The notes under the pieces: model-generated
What the model saw: the letters and a program-made list of their open reading frames with translations, nothing else
What the model was told of the DNA's origin: nothing
Databases searched by the model: none
NCBI RefSeq assembly: GCF_037042905.1
Contig: NC_087257.1
Span: 13,614,001-13,678,000, forward strand
Length of the DNA: 64,000 nucleotides
DNA from: Lytechinus pictus
Taxonomy: Eukaryota; Echinodermata; Echinoidea; Temnopleuroida; Toxopneustidae
Direction of reading: 5' to 3'
Program-made: the position numbers and the translations under genes
Part shown: one piece after another, positions 1-13,130 of the stretch
Position numbering within the stretch: position 1 is the stretch's first letter
Layout of the letters: each line of letters begins with the position of its first letter

Positions 1-480
1 GGGCTAAATTCCCATTTAGCCCCACCTATAGTACGGGGTTAAGCTTAGCCCACTTTCTTTTTACACAGCATTTTTGCAAAGTGGGCTAACCCCACCTTTA
101 GTACGGGATTATTTGGCCCTGCAAAAAAGCAGGGTTATCCCAGCAATTGCGGTGCTAAGAGCGATAGTACGGGGTTAAGATCGCTAGTGTAAAACGAAAG
201 TGGGCTAAGCTTAACCCCGTACTATAGGTGGGGCTAAATAGCAATTTAGCCCACCTATAGTACGGGGTTAAGGAAATTTTAGCGTGTGTAAAAAGGGTAC
301 GAGTGAATGAGCTACCACTAGTCCGGGGTTAGCGAGTTTCGTGTGTGAAAAGCAAGCATTCCTTATCCGGGGTTAGCAATAATAATTTGGCATGTGTGAA
401 AAGGAAAAAAAATAGTACGGGGTTATGGATAGTACAGGGTTAGCGATAGTCCGGGGCTAAGAAAATCCTGTGTAAAAAGG
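1..480. repeat. Foldback/array of TAGTACGGGGTTA motifs, cut by window start
   Basis: The motif TAGTACGGGGTTA and close variants (TAGTCCGGGGTTA, TAGTACAGGGTTA, TAGTCCGGGGCTA) occur about nine times on the + strand and once inverted. Several copies are followed by a GTGTGAAAAG or GTGTAAAAAG tract. Positions 14-57 and 196-239 form a perfect 44-bp inverted repeat around a 138-bp centre. This is seen directly. It looks like the end or subterminal array of a non-autonomous transposon, but the left boundary is outside the window and no family can be named. Confidence 0.7.
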
Positions 481-3388
481 GTAAAAGAGAATTAGAGTTT
501 CTAGATGGAGCTACGATTTTGATCTGAAATATTCACACATGAAATATTCATCTACTCTTGTATACTATTATGAGGTCAACGACAGGAAACAGAAAACTCC
601 TTAGTAAGAGGAGCATTGCTGTTCCTTAAAGTTGGTTTTTATATAATTTTTCCCCCACGGTTTCCTCTGTAGCCCCTCCATACTCACCACAATGTGGAAA
701 TGAGGAATTGTGATAATTAGAGTTGATGATTGAGGAATCAGATTTCAGTGTTTTTGTGAAGGATTTGTAGATACAGCCTTATCCATATCATGGACCTACT
801 ACATATGGAAAGAAGAGCAATTTTTTCTGTTTTTATTCTACCATGGACCCACTGATTCTACTCACCACATTATTGTAACTTGGTTCAACTTCACCGAGCT
901 TGCCTGCATTAATGAATTCTGTCATTGACATCTGTACTTTGTGAATCAATTAAAACTTGTTTGATATTGATTACGACAAGTATTAGATGTACATACGTAG
1001 CTTGTGCAACACCAAATTCCTGTTCTACTTTTAATACCCCTTGTCCCCTTCTCTATTTCTTTGACCTTGTTATTTTAATTATCACAAAGTGATTTGCAAG
1101 TGGTTTTGAATTGGATGCCTATTTATCACAGTTACTAAATTAATATTGTTGTTTCTTTAATAGGGGTGGTGGGGGGGGGGGGGGGGCTGGAAGAGTCCCC
1201 CAAAAGTTTTCTTTGAAAATGAAGCATTTGCATTTTCAGTCTCAAAGATAGGACTAAATTTAATCTCTATCATTTGTTCTTTGAACTTCTTTCATATAAG
1301 TTGGCTATGCCTTCTTCTGTTACTGTCTCCTCTTCTGCTCCCCTCTCTCTCCCTCTCCTTTCCTCTTCTCCCCCATCTTTTCCTTACCCCAATAGATGTA
1401 CCAATAATACAGTGGGCATGGATGTATTTTTCTTGTTTAATGGATACACCTTGAATTTCACCTATAATTAGCCCTTAGCCCAGTCCACCTAGTAATCCAA
1501 TTAAACTTGTTGGATGAGGTGAGCTGTAGGATCAATAAATGGAGGGAGCCCTGCCCAATTTTGCCATTGGTTCGGAGCTGGTGATAGATTCCTAGGATTG
1601 CAGAGGTTAATGGTGTCATTCACATTGGAAGAAATGAGCTATTATAAAATAAAATGGTTAGATGATCTATGAATCACGTTTGTGTTAGCCTGAGGTATTT
1701 ATTTCTGTTCGTATCTTAAATGTTTCTTGATCTTCAAGCATCTCTGCAGTTTAAACCATAAGATTTTTATTATGAAAGATAGTGACAATTACATCACTTA
1801 AATGTTTTAGTGATCCACTGATTCATTCACATTGTGTACAGTACTCTGTTGATATTAATGTTTTTTAATGTCAAACAACTTGCTTCATTGCTCTGTAGTG
1901 TGAATGGACTTCAGGTATGGCATAGGCATTCCCAGAAAGTTCATGGTGTCTTTCTTACACAACTAATATTTTATATGTATAGGCCTACATGTATAAGTGT
2001 AGGCTGGCTGTAGCTCTATGGCTGATGATGCTGAATTACAACCCTTGGTTAATGTACAAGTAGGCATATAAGTTTCATTAGTCTGAATGAACCTTGAAAC
2101 TTCTTGATGATACGTTGACATGTGATGTTAATGAAATTATACTTCAACTCTAGGAACTTAGTTTAATGGAGGGGAAAATTTATGCTGTTTCGTTTAATAC
2201 CCTCTTAAAGCTTTTATTCAGGGTAGTTGAATTAAAATCAAAACTCCAGAAATCCCAGAAGCTTCCGCTTTTCATGGTTTGTAAAAGTTCATTTGACCTT
2301 GCGATGTGTCCTAATATTATCTTTATATAGTGTTCGAATTAAATCATCTCAGCCCTAAATACCGAACAATGCAACTGATTACCACCTCTTGATTAAATAT
2401 TCGTAATTAATGTCGGTCACCCTGTCCGCCATATGTCTGCGGTATTCCCATTCATAAATTGGGCAATATTACACTCCCCCCAAGCCTAACATTGAGGTTA
2501 CGTTATATTAAGTTCGACCCCACAGGAATATTAATGAATGGGACTGCAGGTTTGTGAATGGGTCAATTGATTTTACATGTACGTGGTGGTTTCTTTTTCT
2601 GCCCTGTGCCATCTAATTAAACGCACATTCTTTAGAGGACAATAAATATTGATTCTTTTTATCAATAGAGGATATTGTTAGAACATTGTACAAAACATAC
2701 AGACTCATTTTACCCATTCCAAACAGAGGAAGGATATAATTTACAGGGGGGGGGGGGGCCTCAGGGTAATTTTGCCCCAAATGCCCTTAAACTTGCTAAA
2801 GAGTTATAGAAACCTAAAAAATAAAAAAACCAAGCCCCAGAAATTCCCATTATGTCCAATGTAAATCCTGTAGTGCAAATTTTAGCTGATGTGCTCAAGA
2901 AATAGCCTTGGAGTGTTATTAATTCTTTTTTTATTTTTTTTATTTTTTAATTTTAATTTAAAGTTTAAAGTGGGGGAGGGGGAGGGGGGTGCAGGCCAAA
3001 TTGTATGTTGGTGTGCATTTTGGTGTTAGAGTGAAGCTGTGTAAATTTGTATCCATTTTCATCACATGAAGGTTAAGCCCATTTTTTTTATTGGTGATAG
3101 GGCTTTGTTATTAATCACCTTCAATGGCAGTTCCAAATTTTCCAGTTTTGTCTGTTGCTGTCTCTCCCCCTGCATTGTACATTAGTTACATTTTTTTATT
3201 GATTGGAGGTGGAGTTAATGCATTCATTCTTGGAAAATGCATCCCCCGCTCTCCTGTCATATCATTCAAAGGCCAATTCAAGACACAAAATATAACAATT
3301 TTCTTTTTTAAACAGGCCTTCACATTTGCCTGGAATAAGGTGTATTTTGATAATCGTACAGTTGTTGACTCTATTACCCCGTTTGCAA
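481..3388. other. No gene seen; AT-rich non-coding DNA
   Basis: Only short unsupported reading frames are present. Notable content is poly-G runs at 1171-1186 and 2746-2758, a G-rich tract at 2972-2989 (three runs of 5-6 G), and one TAGGCCTA at 1980. No splice-flanked coding block or RNA gene was recognised. Confidence 0.6.
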
Positions 3389-5159
3389 TGTAGATCTATC
3401 TCTCTCACGTGTCACACTGGGCAATCGTCTGGTGCGAACACGGCATGAAATTCCTTATCAAAACACGAGGGGCACATTGGGGCAGTTTAGATCATCTGCG
3501 GTAAGCTCGAGGTAGATAGACCCCTGTTACATCTGAAAGACCCGACCGAGTCCACTTGCAACCTTGACCGGATTATTGGTGGATTAGCTTTGCGAACGGA
3601 CCGAGTCCGAAATGTGGTCTGTTTACATCACAGCGTTCATCCCCTCCCCTATCAGTACGGTTTCGAGCGGTATCCGATTGCTGACACCAAAGGGCGCTCT
3701 CGATCTAGGCTCTGAATAATTTGCGCGCGCTAATTGAAGTTGTTTACATTTCGTTACACTCGTCGGCTGCTACACAGAAATGACAGGGTGCGACATGTGC
3801 CGATCATTTCCAGAGAGAGTCGAAACGACTCTTTACCTTTACCCGAGATTCTGGAAGAATGCTGATGATCCCAGCAGTCGTTGAAGATATGATCGACTTG
3901 AAAAGGATACGTTTAAAATGCTTCCTTCTTTCCACTGAAATCAAAGACTTTATCAATCACAATTCACATGTCGCATGCTGCAAAACATTCGAAGAACGAC
4001 GGGGCTGGGGAGGGGATAGCGCGCGCTATGACGTAATTTGACAGCTGGCGAACGGACCGAGATAGGTTCGAAAGCTTGTGGGTCATTCTCAAAAAAATGT
4101 TACAATTCACAAAAAACGTGTCTCGACTATCTTATGGCCGCTAGCTTTACAACCCTGAACATTTTCTACAAAAATATTATCAAGAAAATGACAATAATAG
4201 ACTAGCTCCACAAACCATATGCGACCAGTGACTAGTAAAGCTCTAATTTTATTACAAAAGCTTTTTATTTTTGCTTTTTGTTAGAATCGACACTGTCTCT
4301 GGTCAGTTCTAGATTTTACTATCATTCTCTTTTATAAGTACTCTGTATTTCTTACCTACATTAATGTCTGGTGAGGGCAGCTTGGTGTAAACGTCTGACA
4401 TATTGCGCTTATCCTAATATTTGATGATCACTTTGTGATTATTTTCACTTTTAACTTTGTCCAAAATTCTTTTTAACCTCCGTAACGAATACTGCCACAA
4501 GTTTTTTCTCCCTTTCAAACTGACTGATATCATATGATAATGTGTCTGCACATAGAGTGATATTCATTAATAAATAATTGATAGGGAATTATCATATGTG
4601 TTTCATGTATTACATGGAAATAAAGGACTATTGTAAAAAAATGAAATGTATGACTAAACAGCTTTAACATCCGTAACGCACCTTAAGAAAATATGCACTT
4701 TGGCAGTTCTGTTAAGGATTCAGTATTATATAGGATAAGAGACACCTTTCATAATAAATACAGTTTTCAAAGGTAGGGCTGCTAAATAAGGACCACGTTG
4801 GACCATAAAGCATAAAGACATTAACTTCCGTAACGCATTAACTTCCGTAACATTTTTTCATGAATATGCTACAAATTTGTGCTATACTGAATCACTCCGG
4901 ATCATACAGATATAAATCCTATAAGGTACCCTCCACCTAGTTACCCATAAAAAAATAGCTATTCATCCTTGTCAAATTATTATTACACACCTTATTTTCA
5001 ACATCACTTTGAAAAGAGGGAAAATTGCCAACGAAAACAATTTCCCGAGAATTATATACGATATTTAATGCTTTTGGAATTTTAAATAATTCATACTACA
5101 AATTTTGAATATTGGCATCTTCTTTAGAACTTAAAATTTCTAACTTTCTTTGCTATATA

Positions 5160-5208
5160 AAGTGTATTAACTTCCGTAACAATTACTGTTACGGAAGTTA
5201 ATACACTT
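5160..5208. repeat. Perfect 21-bp inverted repeat containing TTAACTTCCGTAAC
   Basis: Arms at 5160-5180 and 5188-5208 are exact reverse complements around a 7-nt loop. Each arm contains the TTAACTTCCGTAAC motif that recurs through this element. Confidence 0.9.
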
Positions 5209-5409
5209 CTCTGCTGTACTTTGCTGAGATTGATAGTATACGATTCTAGTTCCAGAACAGGTGACATGGCTTTGTCTCTTGCTGAAGTCGGCAGAATCGG
5301 TGGAAAAAAAAGGGAAGAAGGAGAAACAATTAAGTTTTCATGGACAAGGAAAGAGAAAGAAAAACTATTTGCAATGACTCATGAGGAGGATTAATATATC
5401 ACCAATAAA

Positions 5410-5930
5410 AAATGTGAGGGCAAAGCGCGAGCTAAAACTTTTGTATATATAGTCTAACCTGAAAACTTGACATTCTAAGCATTTTTTTTGTAAAAATGAT
5501 CAGGATGTTATCTGAATAAACTATTAATGCGAGTACAAAGTACTAGTTGATTTTTTTCGTATTCTGACTGAAAGCTCGACATTCTAAACATTATTTGTAG
5601 CAATTACAAGGATGGGTATCTTAATTGATGCGGCTGTAATTTTTTTTATATTTTGATCTGAAAAAAATAATTTCTGGACGTTTTTGTTTGAGAACAAGAT
5701 ATATATCCAAAAAAACAATTATTGCAAAGGTAAAACGCGTGCTTTTTGAGGTTTAGACCCCAAAATGGGACATTCTATTAACTTTTTGTAATCATGAAAA
5801 AGGATGGGTGTCTTGCTATGGAAATGATGCGCAGCGAGTGCGAAGTGCGAGCTGAAAATATGTATCATTCCAATATGAAAACCAGACATTTTAAGCACGC
5901 TGTCAAATAAAGAGGATATAAATTGAATAA
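5410..5930. repeat. Degenerate tandem repeat (GCGAGCT...GACATTCTAA...AAGGATG)
   Basis: Three or more diverged units of roughly 130-170 bp share the ordered blocks gcgagct/gcgtgct, a GACATTCTAA-like block, a TTTTGTAA-like block and AGGATGGGT. The copies differ widely, so the array is old. No coding potential is seen. Confidence 0.5.
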
Positions 5931-6591
5931 AAAATAATTTCATGCGATAAAATACAAAAGAACAAGTGGGGACTACATGTATGTACACTATCAATCAACT
6001 ATTTTATGAAGATATGCATAGACTCAACTGTTTCACTGAAATAATGCAAATCTTTAAAATGGCATAACTTCGTTATTCCTTGTTCGATTTTGATCATATT
6101 TGCAGTATTTTGTTTGTCTGATTATCATCTGTTCAGATCATTTTTTTTTCAGCCTGGATGACCCCTTTAATGAGCGTGAAAAGCGCTGAAATAATTGATA
6201 TAGGCCTATTGACATGAAAAGGGATATTTCAAACACTCACGGTTTGTTGGAATTTAGAAATGAAATACGTATTTCGATAATCAAACAATTTGGCTATTCA
6301 TCATTTTTTTGAATCACGAACAGGATGCGTAGTTGCGTATCTTGATGAAACAAAATAATGAAGAAAAAAAATCGCGATTAGATCATATAGATTCCATTAA
6401 TAATTTGTGTATTTGTGAATTTTTAGCCTCTTGTTTCATTCACCTTCCTATTTTATTATTCATTTTCCCATGTCCCCTTTTAATGTTTTTTATTTTTCTA
6501 TCTTTTTTGGCTATTGGCAAGCGGCGGGATTCTTCGTAACCCGGAGAACTTATCCTGGTTACGGGACTGCGATTGTTATATTTTGTTAATT

Positions 6592-6950
6592 GCCAGAAAC
6601 TTTTAAGTTGAACTGCAATTCTGTGGCCCGGTTATTCGGTTTTCTCAATTCCAACTTTGATCAAGAACGACAACAAAACTCACAGTTTCCGTTTCCTGTT
6701 CTGTTTTTAACATTTTTTTAGGGGGGGCGGCTGACAAATTAAGCTATGCGTTCCACATTATTTTGTCTTTATTTATTAAAAAATGTTAAACGAATACCTA
6801 AATATGGATTTTCTTAAGCTAACAAAATAAATATTGCAATTTGTAACTTGATTTAACTTCCGTAACGAAGATTGTCAAGGGAAAATGCCACTCGAAGATT
6901 TGATGGTAAAGTATCTTGGGATTCCCAGAATTGGTCATGCATTGCTTAGG
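6592..6950 (+). repeat. Tandem duplication, copy 1
   Basis: About 359 bp starting with gccagaaa and ending with attgcttagg closely matches the downstream copy at 6973-7335. Both include a TTAACTTCCGTAACGAAG motif at the same relative place. Confidence 0.85.
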
Positions 6951-6972
6951 ATCTTGCTTAGGATGATTTCGG

Positions 6973-7335
6973 GCCAGAAATTTTAAGATGAACTACAATT
7001 CTGTGGCCCGGTTATTCGGTTTTCTCATTCCAACTATGAACAAGAACGACAACAAAAATGACAGTTGTCCGTTTCCTGTTCTGTTTTTAACATTTTTTTT
7101 TTTGGGGGGGGGGGGTGGGAAAATTAAGCAATGCGTTCCACATTCATCTTTAATGAATTAAAAAAAATGTTATACGAATACCTTAATATGGATGTTCCAA
7201 GGCTAACAAAACAAGTATTGCAATTTGTAACTTGATTTAACTTCCGTAACGAAGATTGACAAGGGTAAATGCCATCGACAGGATTTGATGGTAAACTATC
7301 TTTGGATTCCCAGAATTGGTCATGCATTGCTTAGG
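6973..7335 (+). repeat. Tandem duplication, copy 2
   Basis: Second unit of the direct duplication that starts at 6592, about 363 bp. A poly-T/poly-G tract (G run 7104-7115) is expanded relative to copy 1. Confidence 0.85.
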
Positions 7336-8172
7336 ATATCAGGTTATGGATGAAAAGTTATTTTAAGGTTGCCTCATTCAAATTGTGAACATTAAACTGA
7401 ACGAAAGATGTGCAATGATTTTTATGGTACTTTTTGTTATGTTATTTGGTAAAATCCTGCTTCTGAAAAACAATATTGAATATTTTTTTCTATCTTGCAA
7501 ACATTTTGGCTTCAGTAAATACAATTTTGATTCAACACTTAAACTACATTGTGTGAATTTCTATTTTAATCATTTCAAAAGTGATTTAATTGAGTAACAT
7601 AAGTGGGCAATGCTAACGATTAACCTCCGTAACATTGATATACAGTGCTTGAGTTAATCCGGTCAGTACTTCAAATTGACGCAACAGCGACTTGCCCCTT
7701 TTCTGTTGCCACTTTCTCATACATGGTACTTTCACAATATGCATCTTTCAACCCATTCTGTAGACTTCATTTTACGATTTTTTTTCCCCCATCAATTGGT
7801 GCATTTTTCTGAGAATGACCCTTGTGTGCGTTTACATCTACGAATCAGTGGACTGTGGCCGGCCCGATACCTACCCGAGACTACCTCTGGATGTGGTCTG
7901 GGGTAGGTTCGCTAAAAGGTGGCCCGAGGTAGGTTTGGGATGTTTACATCTGATTTCTTTCCGACCCGAGGTAGGCCCCGGGCCGGCCCGAGGTAGGGAA
8001 TCTCTCAGATGGAACAGGGGTCATAGTCTCCCTTTGGACTCGTGAATTGCATTGTCATGGCGAAATGTCAATCAAGGGGGAAAGCGTGCGATTGTCCTAG
8101 ACTTTCTAGGGTAACATTTACCTCGCGATTACCTCAGATTCATGCTTTGTGCCGAGACTGTTTAGATCTACA

Positions 8173-11100
8173 ATGGACAAAGGAGGACCTGCGGCAGCCT
8201 CCTAGGTTACCTCTCATTTGGTGGTAGATAGGGTATATGTCTATATTGATGATTGTCAGTTCGTGGCAAATTATTGATGCAATATTCATTTATTCTAATA
8301 ATTTACATTTAAAGTCTACTGGGCTTGCCTTCATACATCCTTTGTTATGGATCTAGTTTATGATATGTGACATAATTGCCCCTGTGTGAAAATCATTACC
8401 CTTGTGTCTAGTTTCACACTAGGCATAGACTTTTTGGGGTCCTTTCGTATCAGTAAAGACCTATTCACATTTGATTTACATTACAATTATGCACCCCTTC
8501 ATTTTAAGTCGAGAGAAGTACTTGTTCACAATGTTTGCAAGAAGGACCTACATTGTAGCTTAGTGCCCCTTTTTTGTTGTGGACATGTTTGTTATACAAA
8601 CAAACAAATAACGGAAGTTGGGTGTAGAGTGGTTTTCTTTTTTGATGTAGTTGGAGAGTAGGCCTAGGGCCTATGGCCTATACGCCGATATAATAATCTT
8701 TGTGATGAAACAATATTTTGTGCCCAATTTTCTGTAGTTTTTAAGAAATATGCCTAGAATTTATAAAGTTTGGGAAAAGCATTTATTCTTTAATACAAAC
8801 TGGCCATTGAATTACAATGCCTCATGTTCATTTCCCAGTTTCAGAATCGTAAGTTCATTGAAGGGAAGATAGCAAGACCGATTGTCAAACTTACTCTTTT
8901 TATTTCAGAGCAGTGAAGCAAGAAAGTTTTTTTGTTTCCTGTGGTGGCAAATCATGAGGATCGAAATGTGATGAGCATCAGGTGTGCCTATCGTTTAATT
9001 TTCACATGTAAATGGGCTTCTTCACCATATGGTATCTCTCTCCCTCACCAGAGCAATCATCATTTACTCATTTTCTTTTGCATCCATTCTCCAGTCTACA
9101 AATGACTTGTCCAGTGTCCCCTCTAATGACTCATTTACAAATGATGAGAGCAAGGAGATATCTCCTTGATGAGAGGGGGTCACTCTCCGGTCTTTGTTCC
9201 CAGGCTTTTTGCCCCATTAAACACATCCCCCACTGTATGTAATTCAATGGGATAATAAGCTGTAATAGCCTGGGATTAGGAGGCTATGAGGTCAAAGAAG
9301 ACGTTTCTTTTGTCCTTCTGGGGAAGGTGTCAGACAGGTTTTGTAATAGAAAGTAAAGTGATCTTGACACAGGGGATATCACTATTGTTGGTCAATATAA
9401 TGGGTTGATCATTGCTTGACAAAATGTGTGCCTTTTAAAGGCTGTCTGATGCTGGGAATTATTTGAAGAAGCAGTTTATTTGAGGCTCCAAATTTTTGTT
9501 TGGCTAGCCTTTGATCAATAATATCTATATGCGAACAATTTGGGGAACAATACCACTTTTACACTATAAAATGGGCATGTTCTAATAATTATTTAACAAG
9601 TTGTGGGCTTATAGGACTGATGAAATATGAAACCCAGACGCCATTTTCCCCATACATGTATAATTATGTTGTTTGAGAGAAAGCCCTGAGTAAAACAAAC
9701 AAACAAGCAAGCAAGCAAATAAACAGAAAAACAAAATGTAAACGTGCAATTTGATGAGCAGATTTGAGGTGTCCATTTTTTTTAAGATCTCGAATCAAAT
9801 TGCAAGAATATTGCATTGCACGTTTGAATTGCAGTGCTATAAAATAATAGGGCCTATGCTGCTTGACAATAGTCTAGAAATTGGAAAGAATTATAAATGC
9901 TATTGACAATGGAAACTATTTTAGCGTTGGAACTCCAAGAGACACCCAATATTGCCACCAACATGAAATACTTGTATCTTCATCCTGGATTGTGTGGGAA
10001 AATATTCTTAACATTTTTAAAGGAAGTTGGAAGGTTGAAATTACATTAGGAATGTCTCAACTCTCAAGTAAAGCATTCAAAAGGAAATACTAGTGTGGGT
10101 GGGTGTGTGTGTGTGAGGGGTGGGGGAGAGGCAGTTTCAGAAGAAGTTAACCAGTTAGGGGGAGACTACATGTAGATGAGAGATAGAGGGAGAGAGAGAG
10201 CGCAAGTCCACTGATGGGGTTACCCTGGGTAAACAAAATAAATAAGTAAATAAAAACAAATAAGACTTAAAAGAAAAAAAAAATTAAGGGGGGGGGGGCA
10301 TGCTACAACTTTTCAAGGGGTTTCATAAAGAAAAATGTGAGAGGAAAACGATGAATATAGCTCTCCAAGATGAATCAGATGAAATAGTGCAGTTGATAAA
10401 ATCCTTTCGTTCTCTCAGATGTAGTATATTTTATTTCAAGAAAACGAAAAGCAGATAAAGAAGGGGTAGGAAAATACTGAGTGCAATCGAAACCCTGTTT
10501 GGGAGGACCTTGGGTGACATTTTGTTAGTTTATTTCAACTTTCGCTTCCCAATATAATTTCCTATTTTGGCTTCTTACATTAGTCTCAGGATGTTTGTCT
10601 TGAAGGGTGTGTTCATACAGACATACCAACATAAATTATCAAAACTTTAGTCTGCCTTTGACAAAATGAGATTTGGACGTGTGCTGTACATGTATAAACA
10701 CATCCCAAGCTATGGGAGATGTTGGCAATTAATAATTGCAGTAGAAAAACTACATTCTGTGCAAAAAAGGTAAACAAAATAAATGCTTTTATATTTCGTG
10801 CATATATGAAAATTTACTTGTCTTGTTAAGTGTGTTTCAATCAATTAAAAAATTAACAGGATATTTGTCATGATAAAATCTATGTTTAAACTCTGAAATG
10901 TCTAGATAAAACACACTTATTAGTCCGGATTATATATCAAAACATTGTCACTGCAGGAGAAAGCTATTATACAGTGCTAAATTGTATATTGATTGTTATG
11001 TTTGAACACACTTAAAGTGCAGATATCTTTTACTTTCAATGCAAACACGCCTCATGAGGGAAACAGAAAGTCAAGAAATTATTACAGGAAGGAAAGAGGG

Positions 11101-13127
11101 AGAGAGAAGGAGAGAAGTTGAGAGAACGAAAGATAAAACATTTCTTGAAAGGATTTAGTGAGTGATATGGTGGTATGACTTTCTTATCATATAACATCTT
11201 CAAGTGGTTTTGAGGGTTTGGTTTTTAACAAAATATGATGATGAAAGTGAATGAGATATATTAATAGCATTGTTTTATGATTCTCAAAGGTCTTGTGCAG
11301 TATTATGTAAATGTTGAATATCTCTTTTTTATCTCAACTTCAAGTAGGTTTATTCCCTGTCTGAACAGTGCTGAACAGCAAGATCGTGAAACACCTGGGT
11401 GATGTAAATATTTTTTTTTATAGGCCATTACATGTATAATGCATGAGGAGCCTAGGATAGACACAGATCCTTAACCTGACCCCCCCCCAAAAAAAAAGTG
11501 TTGAGGCCATATTATGACCCATTCATTGAGCATTAGGCCCATGTGGTTTCAACTTTGCATACAGTGTAGCACTATCGCAGAGTTTCAATTCAAAGTAAAT
11601 TGTTTCATGGATATAATGGGCTTAAATGTTGGAATGTTATGTTATATGATTCAATCCAGTAATCCACTTTTACTAATATGATAGAAATTTGCCAACATTC
11701 TTCGTTGTACCAAGTCATTGTTATTTGTTTTCATCACAATTCAATTCATGCTATTCATTTCCAAAGAAGGTTATTGAGATGAAAAAAATACTTTGAAAAG
11801 AAATTTATTCTAGAGCCAAGTGGGCATTTCATGACTTTTAAACACTCAATCCGCTTTGCATTATTTGTGTTTTAGAATAAAGCTTCTTTTACTTTCTTAG
11901 AAGATGTAGAAAAAGAATTCCTTTGACATTAGTCATCCAGGCATCCACTGAATATCTCTATATCTGTGATAATCTCAAGCAATAAGTGAGCACTCAATGT
12001 TCATTTGATAAAGAAGCCGGGATGTGTCTCATGACGTCAGGACAGACATCCTAATATGCAGTCATATCGGCCAGAAATATACAAAATGAAATATTTTCAT
12101 TTACATAAATTAACCAGTGCGGTATACCGCAATATATACCCCCTTCCCTCTCGTAGATAAGATACCCGGCCTCGAGCTGAGACGTTCATCATGAATTCAT
12201 TTTGTCCCAAAATATCCCGTAATAAAAAGGGCAGCCAGTTTAACCAGAAAACGGAAGAATAAATATATGAAGAATGGGACAAAGGACCATTTATCAGACC
12301 AGTCTATTGTTGTCAGATGGAATTATGAGGTTTGGGGGCAAACACAATGAGTCCATGAGCCACCTAATTTGTTGTCATAGCCCATGACTTGCTTGGCCAA
12401 TATTTGACAGCATTTCATCCCGAGAGAACTGGAGAGATGTTGTCTGTATTTTTGTGTTCGTTATTTCAATTTGATAATGTAAATTATTGGTTAATGTGGA
12501 CTTCATATTACTTCATTTTCTAATGCCATTTGTTTACAAAGGCCCTTCTGTAGATTGGTAATTTTATGAATTCAATCATATTTAAATATAACGTGGTAAA
12601 ATATCCTTCTTCTTTTCTATCTGTATCTTTTTTCTTTCATTTAAAATGGGATTTATCAAATATGTCCTTCAAATTGAATTATTTTATTTACAAATATAAA
12701 AAGCCCTTCTGCAGATAAAGGTATTTTTCGACATTGTCAATCACATTTTGTTTTTCTCTTCCATTTTATCCTTTATAACCAACTTCTGAATCCAAGTCAA
12801 ATATAATCAATACATCAACACTTCACTTACATATCAAACAAGAAGTGTGTTTTACAATCAAATAAAGAAGAAGTAGGACCTAAGTCAATATCATCAGATC
12901 AAGCTTGTGATGTTTTATTTGTTACCTAATTACCCAGCCATGTGATAAGGTATTATGGATGTTTATTTTGAGGCAGGTGTAAGATAGATATTGTAATTTA
13001 CAATGTGTATATTTACTGTTGTAAGTTTCACCTGCTGATTGTTTAGTTGGAGATAAAGGAATTAACAAGCATGTTTTATAACCTGTACACCAGGCGAATA
13101 TATGATCCCCGTGTGTGGGTATTAGTA
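8173..13127. other. No gene seen; AT-rich upstream DNA
   Basis: No supported coding exon or RNA gene. Simple sequence includes an (AAAC/AAGC)n stretch near 9695-9730, a (GA)-rich tract near 10180-10200 and 11090-11130, and poly-G at 10288-10298. Short open frames here have no recognisable similarity or splice context. Confidence 0.6.
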
Positions 13128-13130
13128 TTA

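Larger units (their letters stand above)
3389..8172. mobile_element. Putative 4.8-kb non-autonomous element with inverted outer arms
   Basis: Both ends carry TGTAGATCTA in inverted orientation (3389-3398 and 8163-8172). Two further blocks are inverted copies of each other in matching order: 3519-3540 with 8001-8022, and 4075-4099 with 7802-7826. The arms are relatively GC-rich; the interior is AT-rich. The interior carries repeated TTAACTTCCGTAAC-type motifs (4473, 4664, 4821, 4838, about 5167, 6853, 7237, 7620) and an internal tandem duplication. I see no transposase reading frame and no clear target-site duplication. A single decayed transposon or foldback element is my inference; two nested elements are an alternative. 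Confidence 0.45.

Noticed and set aside
7676..8227. Overlapping short frames in the GC-rich patch as genes
   Set aside because: The patch is part of the inverted outer arm of a repeat element; the frames are short, overlapping and lack domains.
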